15,177 nucleotides of DNA from NCBI GenBank assembly GCA_024762625.1, contig JANTHA010000015.1, forward strand, positions 1-15,177. The letters run 5' to 3'. A program made the translations under genes and the position numbers. Numbering within the stretch: position 1 is the first letter of the stretch; each line of letters begins with the position of its first letter. The notes under the pieces were generated by a model. It saw only the letters and a list, made by a program, of their open reading frames with translations. It was not told the origin of the DNA and searched no databases. This document shows, piece after piece, positions 9,427 to 15,177 of the stretch. Origin of the DNA: Thiotrichaceae bacterium (GTDB lineage Bacteria; Pseudomonadota; Gammaproteobacteria; Thiotrichales; Thiotrichaceae).

Positions 9427-9674
9427 AATTCCTCAGTTGAACGCTACGATGACTAATAAGCTTATGATCTATCATATATATAGCAAATTATTAATCTCAC
9501 TCACAGGCTTAAGTCGCTTCAGGCTGGATTGCAAATCTGTGATGGCGCATGCCCGCGTTGTAACTGCTTGAAAGGGATCTTTGTTTGCATGGTGCAACAA
9601 CATTCCGCGCAGTTACGCCTTGACCTGCACCACCACGGCCGCACACTCAAGCCTGCTCAACTGAGGATTTTAGG
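9423..9674. mobile_element. 252-bp MITE-like element, IS1380-type ends
   Basis: CCTAAATTCCTCAGTTGA (9423-9440) and TCAACTGAGGATTTTAGG (9657-9674) are inverted repeats matching 17 of 18 bases. They are flanked immediately outside by ATAAA on both sides (9418-9422 and 9675-9679), which fits a 5-bp target-site duplication. From memory, the ends of ISEcp1 (IS1380 family, 5-bp duplication) begin the same way; the first ten bases of the left end equal its right-end repeat read inward. The 252-bp size excludes a full transposase. Internal features: GTAACTGC (9560-9567) / GCAGTTAC (9609-9616), and TTGCA (9585-9589) / TGCAA (9593-9597). An open frame from 9484 runs through the right end (ending HHHGRTLKPAQLRILG) but is not recognisable. 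The alternative is a decayed IS remnant rather than a bona fide MITE. Confidence 0.75.
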
Positions 9675-9763
9675 ATAAACAATTCGTCAACGAGCACAAC
9701 ATAAGAAAATTATAATATAATAAAACAATAATAGAAAAATCAATAACTTGGCGCGTTCTTTAT

Positions 9764-9792
9764 TTGACAAGGCGCAATTGAATTGCCATTAT
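9764..9792 (+). promoter_or_regulatory. sigma-70 promoter of the secreted SCP-2-like gene
   Basis: TTGACA (9764-9769), a 17-nt spacer and CATTAT (9787-9792). The -35 is perfect and the -10 matches five of six. An A/T-rich stretch (about 9704-9746) upstream could act as an UP element. Transcription would start near 9799, leaving a leader of about 37 nt before the ATG at 9836. Confidence 0.85.
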
Positions 9793-9835
9793 GTTGCTTC
9801 GTTTGTCGGTGAAATCAGAAATTGGAAGGTTTAAT

Positions 9836-10375
9836 ATGTTAAAAAAGCTAGGATTAATGAGTGTGACTGCATCGGTTTTGATGTTTGGATTGAATTCAGC
9901 CATGGCGACTGAATATATGGATGCAAACTGGGCGAAGCAGGCCTGTGATGCATGGAATAAAAACGCCACCCTGACAACGCAGCTAGGCAGTAAAAGCGAG
10001 AGCGGCTGGATAAAAAATGATGCAGGCAGAGGTTATAAAATTGTTCAAATGTACCGTAGCAATTGTGGCCCCAGCACCAAGGTGCAGCTCACAATCGCTG
10101 ATAAGAACGGCAAGGCGATGTGCATCTATGGCGGCAAGCCGGACGGGAAAAAACTGAATATGGCGGTAGACTATATTATGAACGCCACCGATAAAAACTG
10201 GGCCTGTATGGGTAAAGGCTCCTGGGGTTGCGGCGCAATGGGCGCCATGATGTCCGGCAAACTCAAGTTTAGCGGCCCAAAAGTGGAAGCCATGAAAGTC
10301 ATGGGACCTTTTGGTAGTTTTCTGAAACTGGCGGGCGCAGTGCCTGGAAATAAGAGCGCCTGTCCGGCCAAGTAA
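9836..10375 (+). CDS. Secreted SCP-2-like (sterol-carrier-protein-like) protein
   Basis: A 179-residue protein with a clear signal peptide: MLKK, hydrophobic core 5-19 and probable cleavage after SAMA (24/25), giving a periplasmic or secreted product. The mature C-terminal half (about 80-168) resembles the SCP-2 lipid-binding fold: a strand-rich KVQLTIADKNGKAMCIYGG segment, then DYIMNATDKNWACMGKG and the SCP-2-like MSGKLKFSGPKVEAMKVM (139-156). SCP-2 domains bind lipids or sterols in a hydrophobic tunnel, so a periplasmic lipid-binding role is inferred. Six cysteines (37, 77, 96, 124, 132, 176) suggest disulfides. The ATG at 9836, with GGAAGG just upstream, is chosen over an in-frame ATG at 9791, because that earlier codon overlaps the promoter -10 and would spoil the signal peptide. 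It is a monocistronic unit between its own promoter and terminator. The domain call rests on pattern resemblance only. Confidence 0.8.
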   Translation: MLKKLGLMSVTASVLMFGLNSAMATEYMDANWAKQACDAWNKNATLTTQLGSKSESGWIKNDAGRGYKIVQMYRSNCGPSTKVQLTIADKNGKAMCIYGGKPDGKKLNMAVDYIMNATDKNWACMGKGSWGCGAMGAMMSGKLKFSGPKVEAMKVMGPFGSFLKLAGAVPGNKSACPAK

Positions 10376-10396
10376 TTTTTTCCAGCCTGTTTTATT

Positions 10397-10430
10397 AAAA
10401 AGCCATCTGTTTTAGCAGATGGCTTTTTTT
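10397..10430 (+). terminator. intrinsic terminator after the SCP-2-like gene
   Basis: AGCCATCTG (10401-10409) pairs perfectly with CAGATGGCT (10416-10424) around a 6-nt loop, followed by a T-run to 10430. The A-run before the stem mirrors it, so the structure could work in both directions. Confidence 0.93.
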
Positions 10431-10473
10431 ATGGGTATCTCTATTAATTGTCTTTTCGCCCGATTTCTGTGTT

Positions 10474-10580
10474 GGATGAATTTCTCGGCAACTGCTCCTG
10501 CGTTGCCCTACTACGGTACATCCATGTACCTATGCGATCCTCATGTATGGCTTATACACTGCGGTTCTCGAAATCCATCC
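10474..10580. repeat. REP-like palindromic intergenic repeat
   Basis: This non-coding stretch is bounded by GGATGAATTTC (10474-10484) and GAAATCCATCC (10570-10580), inverted copies matching 10 of 11. Inside are a 7-bp hairpin GGTACAT-cc-ATGTACC (10515-10530) and a smaller TGTAT/ATACA hairpin (10544-10558). Nested palindromes between a terminator and the 3' end of folD are typical of REP/BIME or MITE-like repeats. No second copy is in the window, so repeat status is inferred. Just beyond, GTGCCCTT occurs twice (10598-10605 and 10641-10648). I see no gene in 10431-10674. Confidence 0.5.
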
Positions 10581-10674
10581 GGTGGCGCCCAACGGAAGTG
10601 CCCTTGGGGTAAACTCGAACGAAAATCCTGACTAATAGAGGTGCCCTTATGTCGGAGCAAAATAGCTGGGGCGG

Positions 10675-11529
10675 CTAAAACTGATGCTTATTGCAGGCGT
10701 TGAGCGTGTTTTGCATTAGCATGGCGACTGTCATGGGGCCAACGCCGCCGGGAACTGGCGTAATCCAGGCTGCCCGTTCCGCAGCCTTGTCAAATTCCAC
10801 ATCGCCGGTTAATTTTCCGTTTTCCAGTCGATTGACGCCTACATCAATAACTGTTGCGCCTGGTTTTATCCACTCGCCTTTAACCAGTCCTGGCTTGCCG
10901 ACAGCCGCCACGACAATATCCCCCTGGGCAACCAGCTCTGGCGTGTTTTTTGTAAAGCGGTGACAAACCGTCACGGTGCATCCAGCCAGTAGTAGCTCCA
11001 GCATCATGGGTCGCCCAACAATATTCGAAGCGCCTACAACCACGGCATGTCGTCCATAAAAGCTTTCGTTAATTGATTCCAGTAGGCGCATAACGCCAAA
11101 AGGCGTACAGGGGCGCAGCGCGGGAATGCGCAATGCCAGCCTGCCAACATTAATGGGATGAAAGCCGTCAACATCCTTGTCTGGGTGGATTTGTTCGATT
11201 ACCAGGGATGCGTCAAGATGCTCCGGCAAGGGTAATTGCACAAGGATGCCATCAATCTCGGAGTCATCATTAAGCTCTCCAATCAATGTAATGAGTTCGT
11301 GTTGTGTGGTCTGTATGGGCAAGTCGTAGGAACGGGAGTAAATTCCGATTTCCTGACAGGCTTTGCGTTTGTGACCAACATAAACCTGGGAGGCGGGGTC
11401 ATTGCCAATTAAGATGACAGCGAGTCCGGGAGGGCGTTTGCCTTCCTCAATCCGCTCCTTTACTTTCAGTTTTATTTCAGCGCGTATTTTATCTGAAACC
11501 TTCTTTCCATCAATAATCTTGGCTGTCAT
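10675..11529 (-). CDS. folD: Bifunctional methylene-THF dehydrogenase / methenyl-THF cyclohydrolase
   Basis: Interconverts 5,10-methylene-, methenyl- and 10-formyl-THF, supplying one-carbon units for purines, fMet and (through methylene-THF) PanB. The 284-residue protein has [17 protein letters not shown] with catalytic Y50 and K54, VQLPLPEHL (97-105), [15 protein letters not shown] (118-132), the NADP-binding [10 protein letters not shown] (165-174) and the signature [12 protein letters not shown] (260-271). The start at 11529 gives [11 protein letters not shown], the normal family N-terminus, with GAGGAAA about 14 nt upstream. The frame stays open for 47 more codons upstream to an ATG at 11670 and includes a hydrophobic stretch, but FolD is cytoplasmic and this extension is not part of the family, so the shorter form is chosen. 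It is transcribed away from the tRNA cluster. Confidence 0.97.
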   Translation of the reverse strand: MTAKIIDGKKVSDKIRAEIKLKVKERIEEGKRPPGLAVILIGNDPASQVYVGHKRKACQEIGIYSRSYDLPIQTTQHELITLIGELNDDSEIDGILVQLPLPEHLDASLVIEQIHPDKDVDGFHPINVGRLALRIPALRPCTPFGVMRLLESINESFYGRHAVVVGASNIVGRPMMLELLLAGCTVTVCHRFTKNTPELVAQGDIVVAAVGKPGLVKGEWIKPGATVIDVGVNRLENGKLTGDVEFDKAAERAAWITPVPGGVGPMTVAMLMQNTLNACNKHQF

Positions 11530-11709
11530 GGTTTTGCCTGGTTTCCTCGAAGGGTGAGTGTTATTTGATTGCCAAAATCCAGTGCTTGTGAATAGGCTAT
11601 AACCCATTGACATCAGTAATAAGATTGGCAAGGCTGTTTGTGCTTGGTTCTGGTATTTTCTCATGCCCATAAGACTTACGCCAATAATAAATATCGCTTC
11701 ATAACAGGC

Positions 11710-11738
11710 TTGACGTACCTATAATAGATGCGTATTAT
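11710..11738 (+). promoter_or_regulatory. promoter of the tRNA-Pro/Arg/His genes
   Basis: TTGACG (11710-11715), a 17-nt spacer and TATTAT (11733-11738): five of six matches in each box. The bases after the -10 are T then CGCGCT, a GC-rich discriminator of the kind found at stringently controlled stable-RNA promoters. Transcription would start near 11745, about 58 nt before tRNA-Pro. Confidence 0.8.
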
Positions 11739-11802
11739 TCGCGCTCTGCTGTTTAGGCGTCAGCCAGTTTATGGAATTGGTTATTGCAAATAGTCAGTAT
11801 GT

Positions 11803-11879
11803 CGGGGTATAGCGCAGTCTGGTAGCGCGCCTGCTTTGGGTGCAGGATGTCGGGAGTTCGAATCTCTCTACCCCGACCA
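11803..11879 (+). tRNA. tRNA-Pro (anticodon TGG)
   Basis: A full cloverleaf: acceptor CGGGGTA/TACCCCG, anticodon stem CCTGC/GCAGG with loop TTTGGGT (anticodon TGG at 11837-11839), T-arm GTTCGAATC and an encoded CCA end (11877-11879). It is the first gene of the tRNA cluster and is followed by a run of eight T. Confidence 0.97.
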
Positions 11880-11957
11880 TTTTTTTTACCTGTTTTACGG
11901 TTAATTTTACAACTTTGATACGTTTACAAATTAAAGACTGCTTGGCAATCCACCTGT

Positions 11958-12034
<77 letters not shown>

Positions 12035-12200
12035 TCTTCAACTATCCAGAGCATACATTCTCCAGATGGCTTGATTGGGCTGTGTAAATGTAGCTCGTAA
12101 GAGTGGCCTGGCGGTGTGGTTAGCCTGGTTAATTTGGAAAACGCCGCAGTGCGGTGGGGCTTGTAAAATATGATTAAGATTGTAAGCAGTACAACACAAT

Positions 12201-12277
12201 GGTGGGTATAGCTCAGTTGGTAGAGCCCCGGCTTGTGATGCCGGTCGTCGTGGGTTCGAGTCCCATTACCCACCCCA
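12201..12277 (+). tRNA. tRNA-His (anticodon GTG)
   Basis: Acceptor GTGGGTA/TACCCAC with an encoded extra G at the 5' end (12201, the G-1 identity element) facing C73 (12274), anticodon stem CCGGC/GCCGG with loop TTGTGAT (GTG at 12235-12237), and an encoded CCA. The 166 nt between tRNA-Arg and this gene hold only a small CCGC/GCGG hairpin (near 12144-12154) and no gene. As a GUN-anticodon tRNA it is a predicted substrate of Tgt. Confidence 0.97.
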
Positions 12278-12360
12278 GTTTATTTGATTTGTATGTAAAC
12301 AGCCTGGAAATGCATAAATGCAAATGGGCAATCCATACAGATTAAAACTCACCTACAGGT

Positions 12361-12389
12361 TATACAAGTGCTGAAATGCCATGTATAAT
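12361..12389 (+). promoter_or_regulatory. promoter of tRNA-Leu
   Basis: TATACA (12361-12366), a 17-nt spacer and a perfect TATAAT (12384-12389), immediately followed by CGCGCT, the same six bases that follow the tRNA-Pro promoter. The normal start point would be only a few bases before the tRNA 5' end at 12400. Confidence 0.75.
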
Positions 12390-12398
12390 CGCGCTTTT

Positions 12399-12484
<86 letters not shown>

Positions 12485-12612
12485 TTTTTTTATATTAAAG
12501 ACTTTTTTATAGATTTTTTTATCAAGTAATTACCCTGGTTATTTTCTCTTGCGCCGATTTTATTGAGGCGTAAAAAATCAAATGAGGTCGAAATCAGGTA
12601 GAGGTTTAATGC

Positions 12613-14067
12613 ATGCAAGTTTCAGTTGAAACCACCGGAAAAATAGAACGCAAAATAACAGTTGTTGTACCGGCTGAGCGTATTGATTCAGAAGTTGATA
12701 AACGTTTGAAGTCCATGAGAGGCAGGGTCAAGCTTGATGGCTTCAGGCCTGGTAAAGTTCCGCTAAGCGTTGTCAGTCAGCAATATGGCGACTCTGTTTT
12801 TCAGGAAGTGGCTGGCGAGGTTATTCAGTCAAGCTTTTACGAAGCGGCAGAGAAGGAAAATCTGCGTGTTGCCGGCATGCCGAATATTGAAGCAACATCA
12901 ATTGGCGCAGGCAAGGATCTGGAGTATGTGGCTACGTTCGATACCTATCCGGATTTTGAAATTGCTGATGTATCAAAGCTGGAAGTGACGCGCCCTGTTG
13001 TAAAGGTAACTGCTGCGGATGTGGATGAGATGATCGAGACTCTGCGAAAGCAGCAGCAGGAATGGAAGGAAGTCAAGCGGGGCGCTAAAGAAGGCGACCT
13101 GCTAACGGTAGACTTTGAAGGTAGACTGGACGGCGAAACGTTTGAAGGCGGTTCAGCTGAAGATTTTTCCGTCGAATTGGGCGCAGGCCGTATGTTAAAA
13201 GGCTTTGAAGAAGCCTTGCTTGGCATGAAGCCAGGCGAAGAAAAAGATGCGGATGTTACTTTCCCTGATGATTATCCTTCAGAAAACCTGAAAGGAAAAA
13301 CCGTCGTTTTTTCGATGAAGGTAAAAACGGTCAGCGAGCCTGAATTGCCAAAAGTAGATAAAGAATTTATTCAAAAATTTGGCGTTGAAGATGGTACTAA
13401 AAAAAGCTTCAAAGAAGAAATCAAAAAAAATATGGAGCGTGAAGTAGAGCAGCGCGTCAAGGCTATTATCAAGCAATCGGTGATGGAAGGCTTGAATGAC
13501 GCGCATGAGGTAGAGCTGCCTGCTGCACTGGTGACAAATGAAATAAAACAGGTTCGTCAAGAAATGTCTGAAAATGCTCAGGGTGCGGATATGTCGACTC
13601 TGCCTGACGAAATGTTTAAAGATCAGGCGTCGCGTCGCGTTAAGCTTGGTCTGATTGTGGGTGAAATTATCACCAAGAACAAGATGGAAAAAGATCCCGT
13701 AAAAGTGGATCAAATGCTTGAAGAGCTCGCGTCTACTTATGAAGATCCTCAGTCCTTGATTGAGTATTATCGAAGCAATCAACAGGCAATGCAAACCATC
13801 GAAGCAGCTGTCATGGAAGAAATGATAGTTGACTGGGTGATGGATCAGGCAAAAATCAAGGAAGAAAAAATGGGTTTTGCCGAGTTAATGAACCCCGAAG
13901 CAAAACAAAAAGAAGATACCGGCGATGATGCGGGTGACAAAGATAAAAAGGCTGCTTCGAAAAAGTCAACCAAAAAAATAGCGTCAACTAAAAAAGCGCC
14001 AGCCAAAAAGGCAGCGGAAAAGACAGCCAAAAAGACAGCGGAAAAAAAGACTGCCGCCAAGAAGTAA
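12613..14067 (+). CDS. tig: Trigger factor with a lysine/alanine-rich C-terminal tail
   Basis: Ribosome-bound chaperone and peptidyl-prolyl isomerase that meets nascent chains at the exit tunnel. The N-terminal ribosome-binding domain has the signature GFRPGKVP (43-50); the FKBP-like PPIase domain (about 160-245) shows LLTVDFEGRLDG, FSVELGAGRMLKGFEEALLGM and VTFPDDYPSENLKGK; the chaperone arms follow to about 430. The 484-residue length exceeds the usual ~430-440 because of a tail (434-484): a short acidic linker (EDTGDDAGDKD), then a histone-H1-like stretch in which K and A dominate; 18 of the last 51 residues are lysine. GAGG at 12601-12604 precedes the ATG. Another ATG, at 12609 and out of frame, opens a 6-codon overlapping frame. 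clpP follows after 18 nt. Confidence 0.96.
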   Translation: MQVSVETTGKIERKITVVVPAERIDSEVDKRLKSMRGRVKLDGFRPGKVPLSVVSQQYGDSVFQEVAGEVIQSSFYEAAEKENLRVAGMPNIEATSIGAGKDLEYVATFDTYPDFEIADVSKLEVTRPVVKVTAADVDEMIETLRKQQQEWKEVKRGAKEGDLLTVDFEGRLDGETFEGGSAEDFSVELGAGRMLKGFEEALLGMKPGEEKDADVTFPDDYPSENLKGKTVVFSMKVKTVSEPELPKVDKEFIQKFGVEDGTKKSFKEEIKKNMEREVEQRVKAIIKQSVMEGLNDAHEVELPAALVTNEIKQVRQEMSENAQGADMSTLPDEMFKDQASRRVKLGLIVGEIITKNKMEKDPVKVDQMLEELASTYEDPQSLIEYYRSNQQAMQTIEAAVMEEMIVDWVMDQAKIKEEKMGFAELMNPEAKQKEDTGDDAGDKDKKAASKKSTKKIASTKKAPAKKAAEKTAKKTAEKKTAAKK

Positions 14068-14085
14068 AATTTCAAGGTAATATAA

Positions 14086-14736
14086 ATGAAAAAAACTAAT
14101 CCTATAGATGCAATGGCTCCAGGAGTCAATAATCTGGATGCAAATGGCATGATCATTCATCCAACCGTTATCGAAACAGTTCGCGGCCAGGAGCGTGGTT
14201 ACGATATTTATTCGCGCATGCTGATGGAGCGAGTTGTGTTTGTTATCGGTCAGGTTGAAGATCAGATGGCGACTTCAATCATGGCGCAATTGTTATTCCT
14301 GGAAGCGGACAATTCGGAAAAAGATATTCATATGTATATCAATTCGCCTGGCGGCGTTGTTACCGCCGGCATGGCGATTTACGATACCATGCAGTTCATC
14401 AAGCCGGATGTGAGTACGCTATGCGTTGGTCAGGCGGCAAGTATGGGGGCTGTTCTATTAACTGGTGGCGCCAAAGGCAAGCGCTATGCCCTGCCGCATT
14501 CCCGCGTCATGATTCACCAGCCGTTAGGCGGTTTTCAGGGTCAGGCATCGGATATTGATATTCACGCAAAAGAAATCCTGAAAATCAGGGAAGAATTGAA
14601 TCGTGTATTGGCCCGGCATTCCGGTCAGAATATAAAGACAATCGCCAAAGATACAGATCGCGATAATTTTATGGACGCCGACGCTGCAAAAGACTATGGC
14701 TTGATTGATGAGGTAGTCGGAAAAAGGGAGAAATAG
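14086..14736 (+). CDS. clpP: ATP-dependent Clp protease proteolytic subunit
   Basis: Serine protease that forms a double-heptamer chamber fed by ClpX or ClpA. The 216-residue protein has the catalytic triad S119 (GQAASMGA), H144 (MIHQPLGG) and D193 (DTDRDNF), plus [17 protein letters not shown] and [28 protein letters not shown]. The N-terminal ~20 residues are a probable propeptide, as in E. coli. AAGG lies 9 nt before the ATG. It is closely spaced with tig and likely cotranscribed; a strong terminator follows, which separates it from clpX. Confidence 0.98.
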   Translation: MKKTNPIDAMAPGVNNLDANGMIIHPTVIETVRGQERGYDIYSRMLMERVVFVIGQVEDQMATSIMAQLLFLEADNSEKDIHMYINSPGGVVTAGMAIYDTMQFIKPDVSTLCVGQAASMGAVLLTGGAKGKRYALPHSRVMIHQPLGGFQGQASDIDIHAKEILKIREELNRVLARHSGQNIKTIAKDTDRDNFMDADAAKDYGLIDEVVGKREK

Positions 14737-14758
14737 GCCTTTTATCGCATTGGATTTT

Positions 14759-14786
14759 AAAGCCTGGTTTTATGCCAGGCTTTTTT
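14759..14786 (+). terminator. intrinsic terminator between clpP and clpX
   Basis: AAAGCCTGG (14759-14767) pairs perfectly with CCAGGCTTT (14775-14783) around a 7-nt loop, and the T-run continues to 14786. It would end tig-clpP transcripts, or attenuate read-through into clpX. Confidence 0.92.
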
Positions 14787-14788
14787 AC

Positions 14789-14821
14789 ATATGGCTTATG
14801 GCAAAGCATATGACTTATGGC
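14789..14821 (+). repeat. 14-bp direct repeat upstream of clpX
   Basis: ATATGGCTTATGGC (14789-14802) and ATATGACTTATGGC (14808-14821) match 13 of 14 bases with a 19-bp start-to-start spacing. They lie just after the clpP terminator in the likely clpX promoter region. They could be paired regulator-binding sites or chance duplication. Confidence 0.55.
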
Positions 14822-14926
14822 GAAAAAATGTCAGACTTTATCTGTTCTTACTGTACTTTTGGTTCAATTCGGATTAACTTTAGGTATATGTAATGATATT
14901 CGGGATGTAATAAGAGGTTTTCCTAA

Positions 14927-15177
14927 ATGAGTAAAGATAGTAAAGACGGTCAAGGTGATGGAAAGCTGTTGTACTGTTCTTTTTGTGGAAAAAGCCAGCA
15001 TGAAGTTAGAAAACTGATAGCGGGTCCTTCTGTATTTATTTGTGATGAATGTGTTGATTTATGTAATGACATTATTACAGAAGAATTACAGGAAAAAACG
15101 GAGGATGAGAGCACCAAGCTGCCCATCCCAAAAGAAATCAATCAGTTTCTTGATGATTATGTGATTGATCAAACTGC
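14927..15177 (+). CDS. clpX: ATP-dependent Clp protease ATP-binding subunit ClpX (5' part)
   Basis: AAA+ unfoldase that recognises tagged substrates and feeds ClpP. Only the first 83 codons are present; the window ends inside the gene. The N-terminal zinc-binding domain is complete: C17, C20, C39 and C42 in [15 protein letters not shown] and [10 protein letters not shown], followed by the linker and the start of the AAA+ region ([18 protein letters not shown]). AAGAGG (14912-14917) supports the ATG at 14927. A gap of 190 nt with a terminator separates it from clpP. Confidence 0.97.
   Translation, partial: MSKDSKDGQGDGKLLYCSFCGKSQHEVRKLIAGPSVFICDECVDLCNDIITEELQEKTEDESTKLPIPKEINQFLDDYVIDQT

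Noticed and set aside
9484..9679. Open frame inside the MITE-like element, ending HHHGRTLKPAQLRILG
   Set aside because: It has no recognisable domain, ends in the target duplication and has no ribosome-binding site; at most it is a vestige of a transposase end.
10649..10678. 9-codon frame starting MSEQNSWGG, with AGAGG upstream
   Set aside because: Too short to support, and it sits at the 3' end of folD on the opposite strand; the ribosome-binding site may be chance.
11530..11670. 47-codon N-terminal extension of folD with a hydrophobic stretch
   Set aside because: FolD proteins begin at the [13 protein letters not shown] position and act in the cytoplasm. The extension has no family support and no evident ribosome-binding site, so it looks like a chance open frame.
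13279..14156. Long minus-strand frames opposite tig, including a phenylalanine/alanine-rich one
   Set aside because: They are shadows of the tig coding strand; the F/A-rich one is simply the complement of the lysine-rich tail. They lack start signals and recognisable domains.

Overview
The window reads as an ordinary chromosomal segment of a gammaproteobacterium of moderate GC (mid-40s percent by eye). The reasons are the gene order pcnB-folK-panB-panC-panD, the order folD / tRNA cluster / tig-clpP-clpX, and residue-level agreement of Rho, PcnB, PanD, Tgt and ClpP with their enterobacterial and pseudomonad counterparts. I cannot name a genus.

Layout. Positions 1-355 are a gene-free leader before rho. 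After rho comes a two-gene unit I cannot assign to a named system: a small acidic protein whose end overlaps the start of an SMC/Rad50-like ATPase carrying a two-helix membrane hairpin where a soluble family member would have its hinge. Next are pcnB and folK (joined by a TTG start overlapping the pcnB stop), panB (overlapping folK), panC (abutting panB) and panD. tgt faces panD convergently and stands apart from its frequent partners queA and yajC-secDF. Between tgt and the next gene lies a 252-bp element with 18-bp terminal inverted repeats and a 5-bp target duplication, which looks like a non-autonomous IS1380-type element. A secreted SCP-2-like protein follows as a single-gene unit with a near-consensus sigma-70 promoter and a strong terminator. 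A palindrome-rich REP-like stretch separates it from folD, which is on the minus strand. Four tRNA genes (Pro-TGG, Arg-TCT, His-GTG, Leu-TAG) then lead into tig, clpP and the first 83 codons of clpX, cut by the window edge.

Functions. FolK (folate synthesis), FolD (interconversion of one-carbon folates) and PanB (which consumes 5,10-methylene-THF) connect folate to pantothenate/CoA; PanB, PanC and PanD cover most of pantothenate synthesis. Rho and PcnB act on RNA termination and decay, Tgt and the tRNA genes serve decoding, and Tig, ClpP and ClpX serve protein folding and turnover.

Most deserving of a second look: the membrane-anchored SMC-like ATPase with its small overlapping partner, the IS1380-like MITE whose end may contribute to the tgt promoter, the histone-H1-like lysine/alanine tail on trigger factor, the cysteine-rich periplasmic SCP-2-like protein, and the palindromic intergenic repeat before folD. 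No phage, CRISPR array, rRNA or complete insertion sequence is visible.
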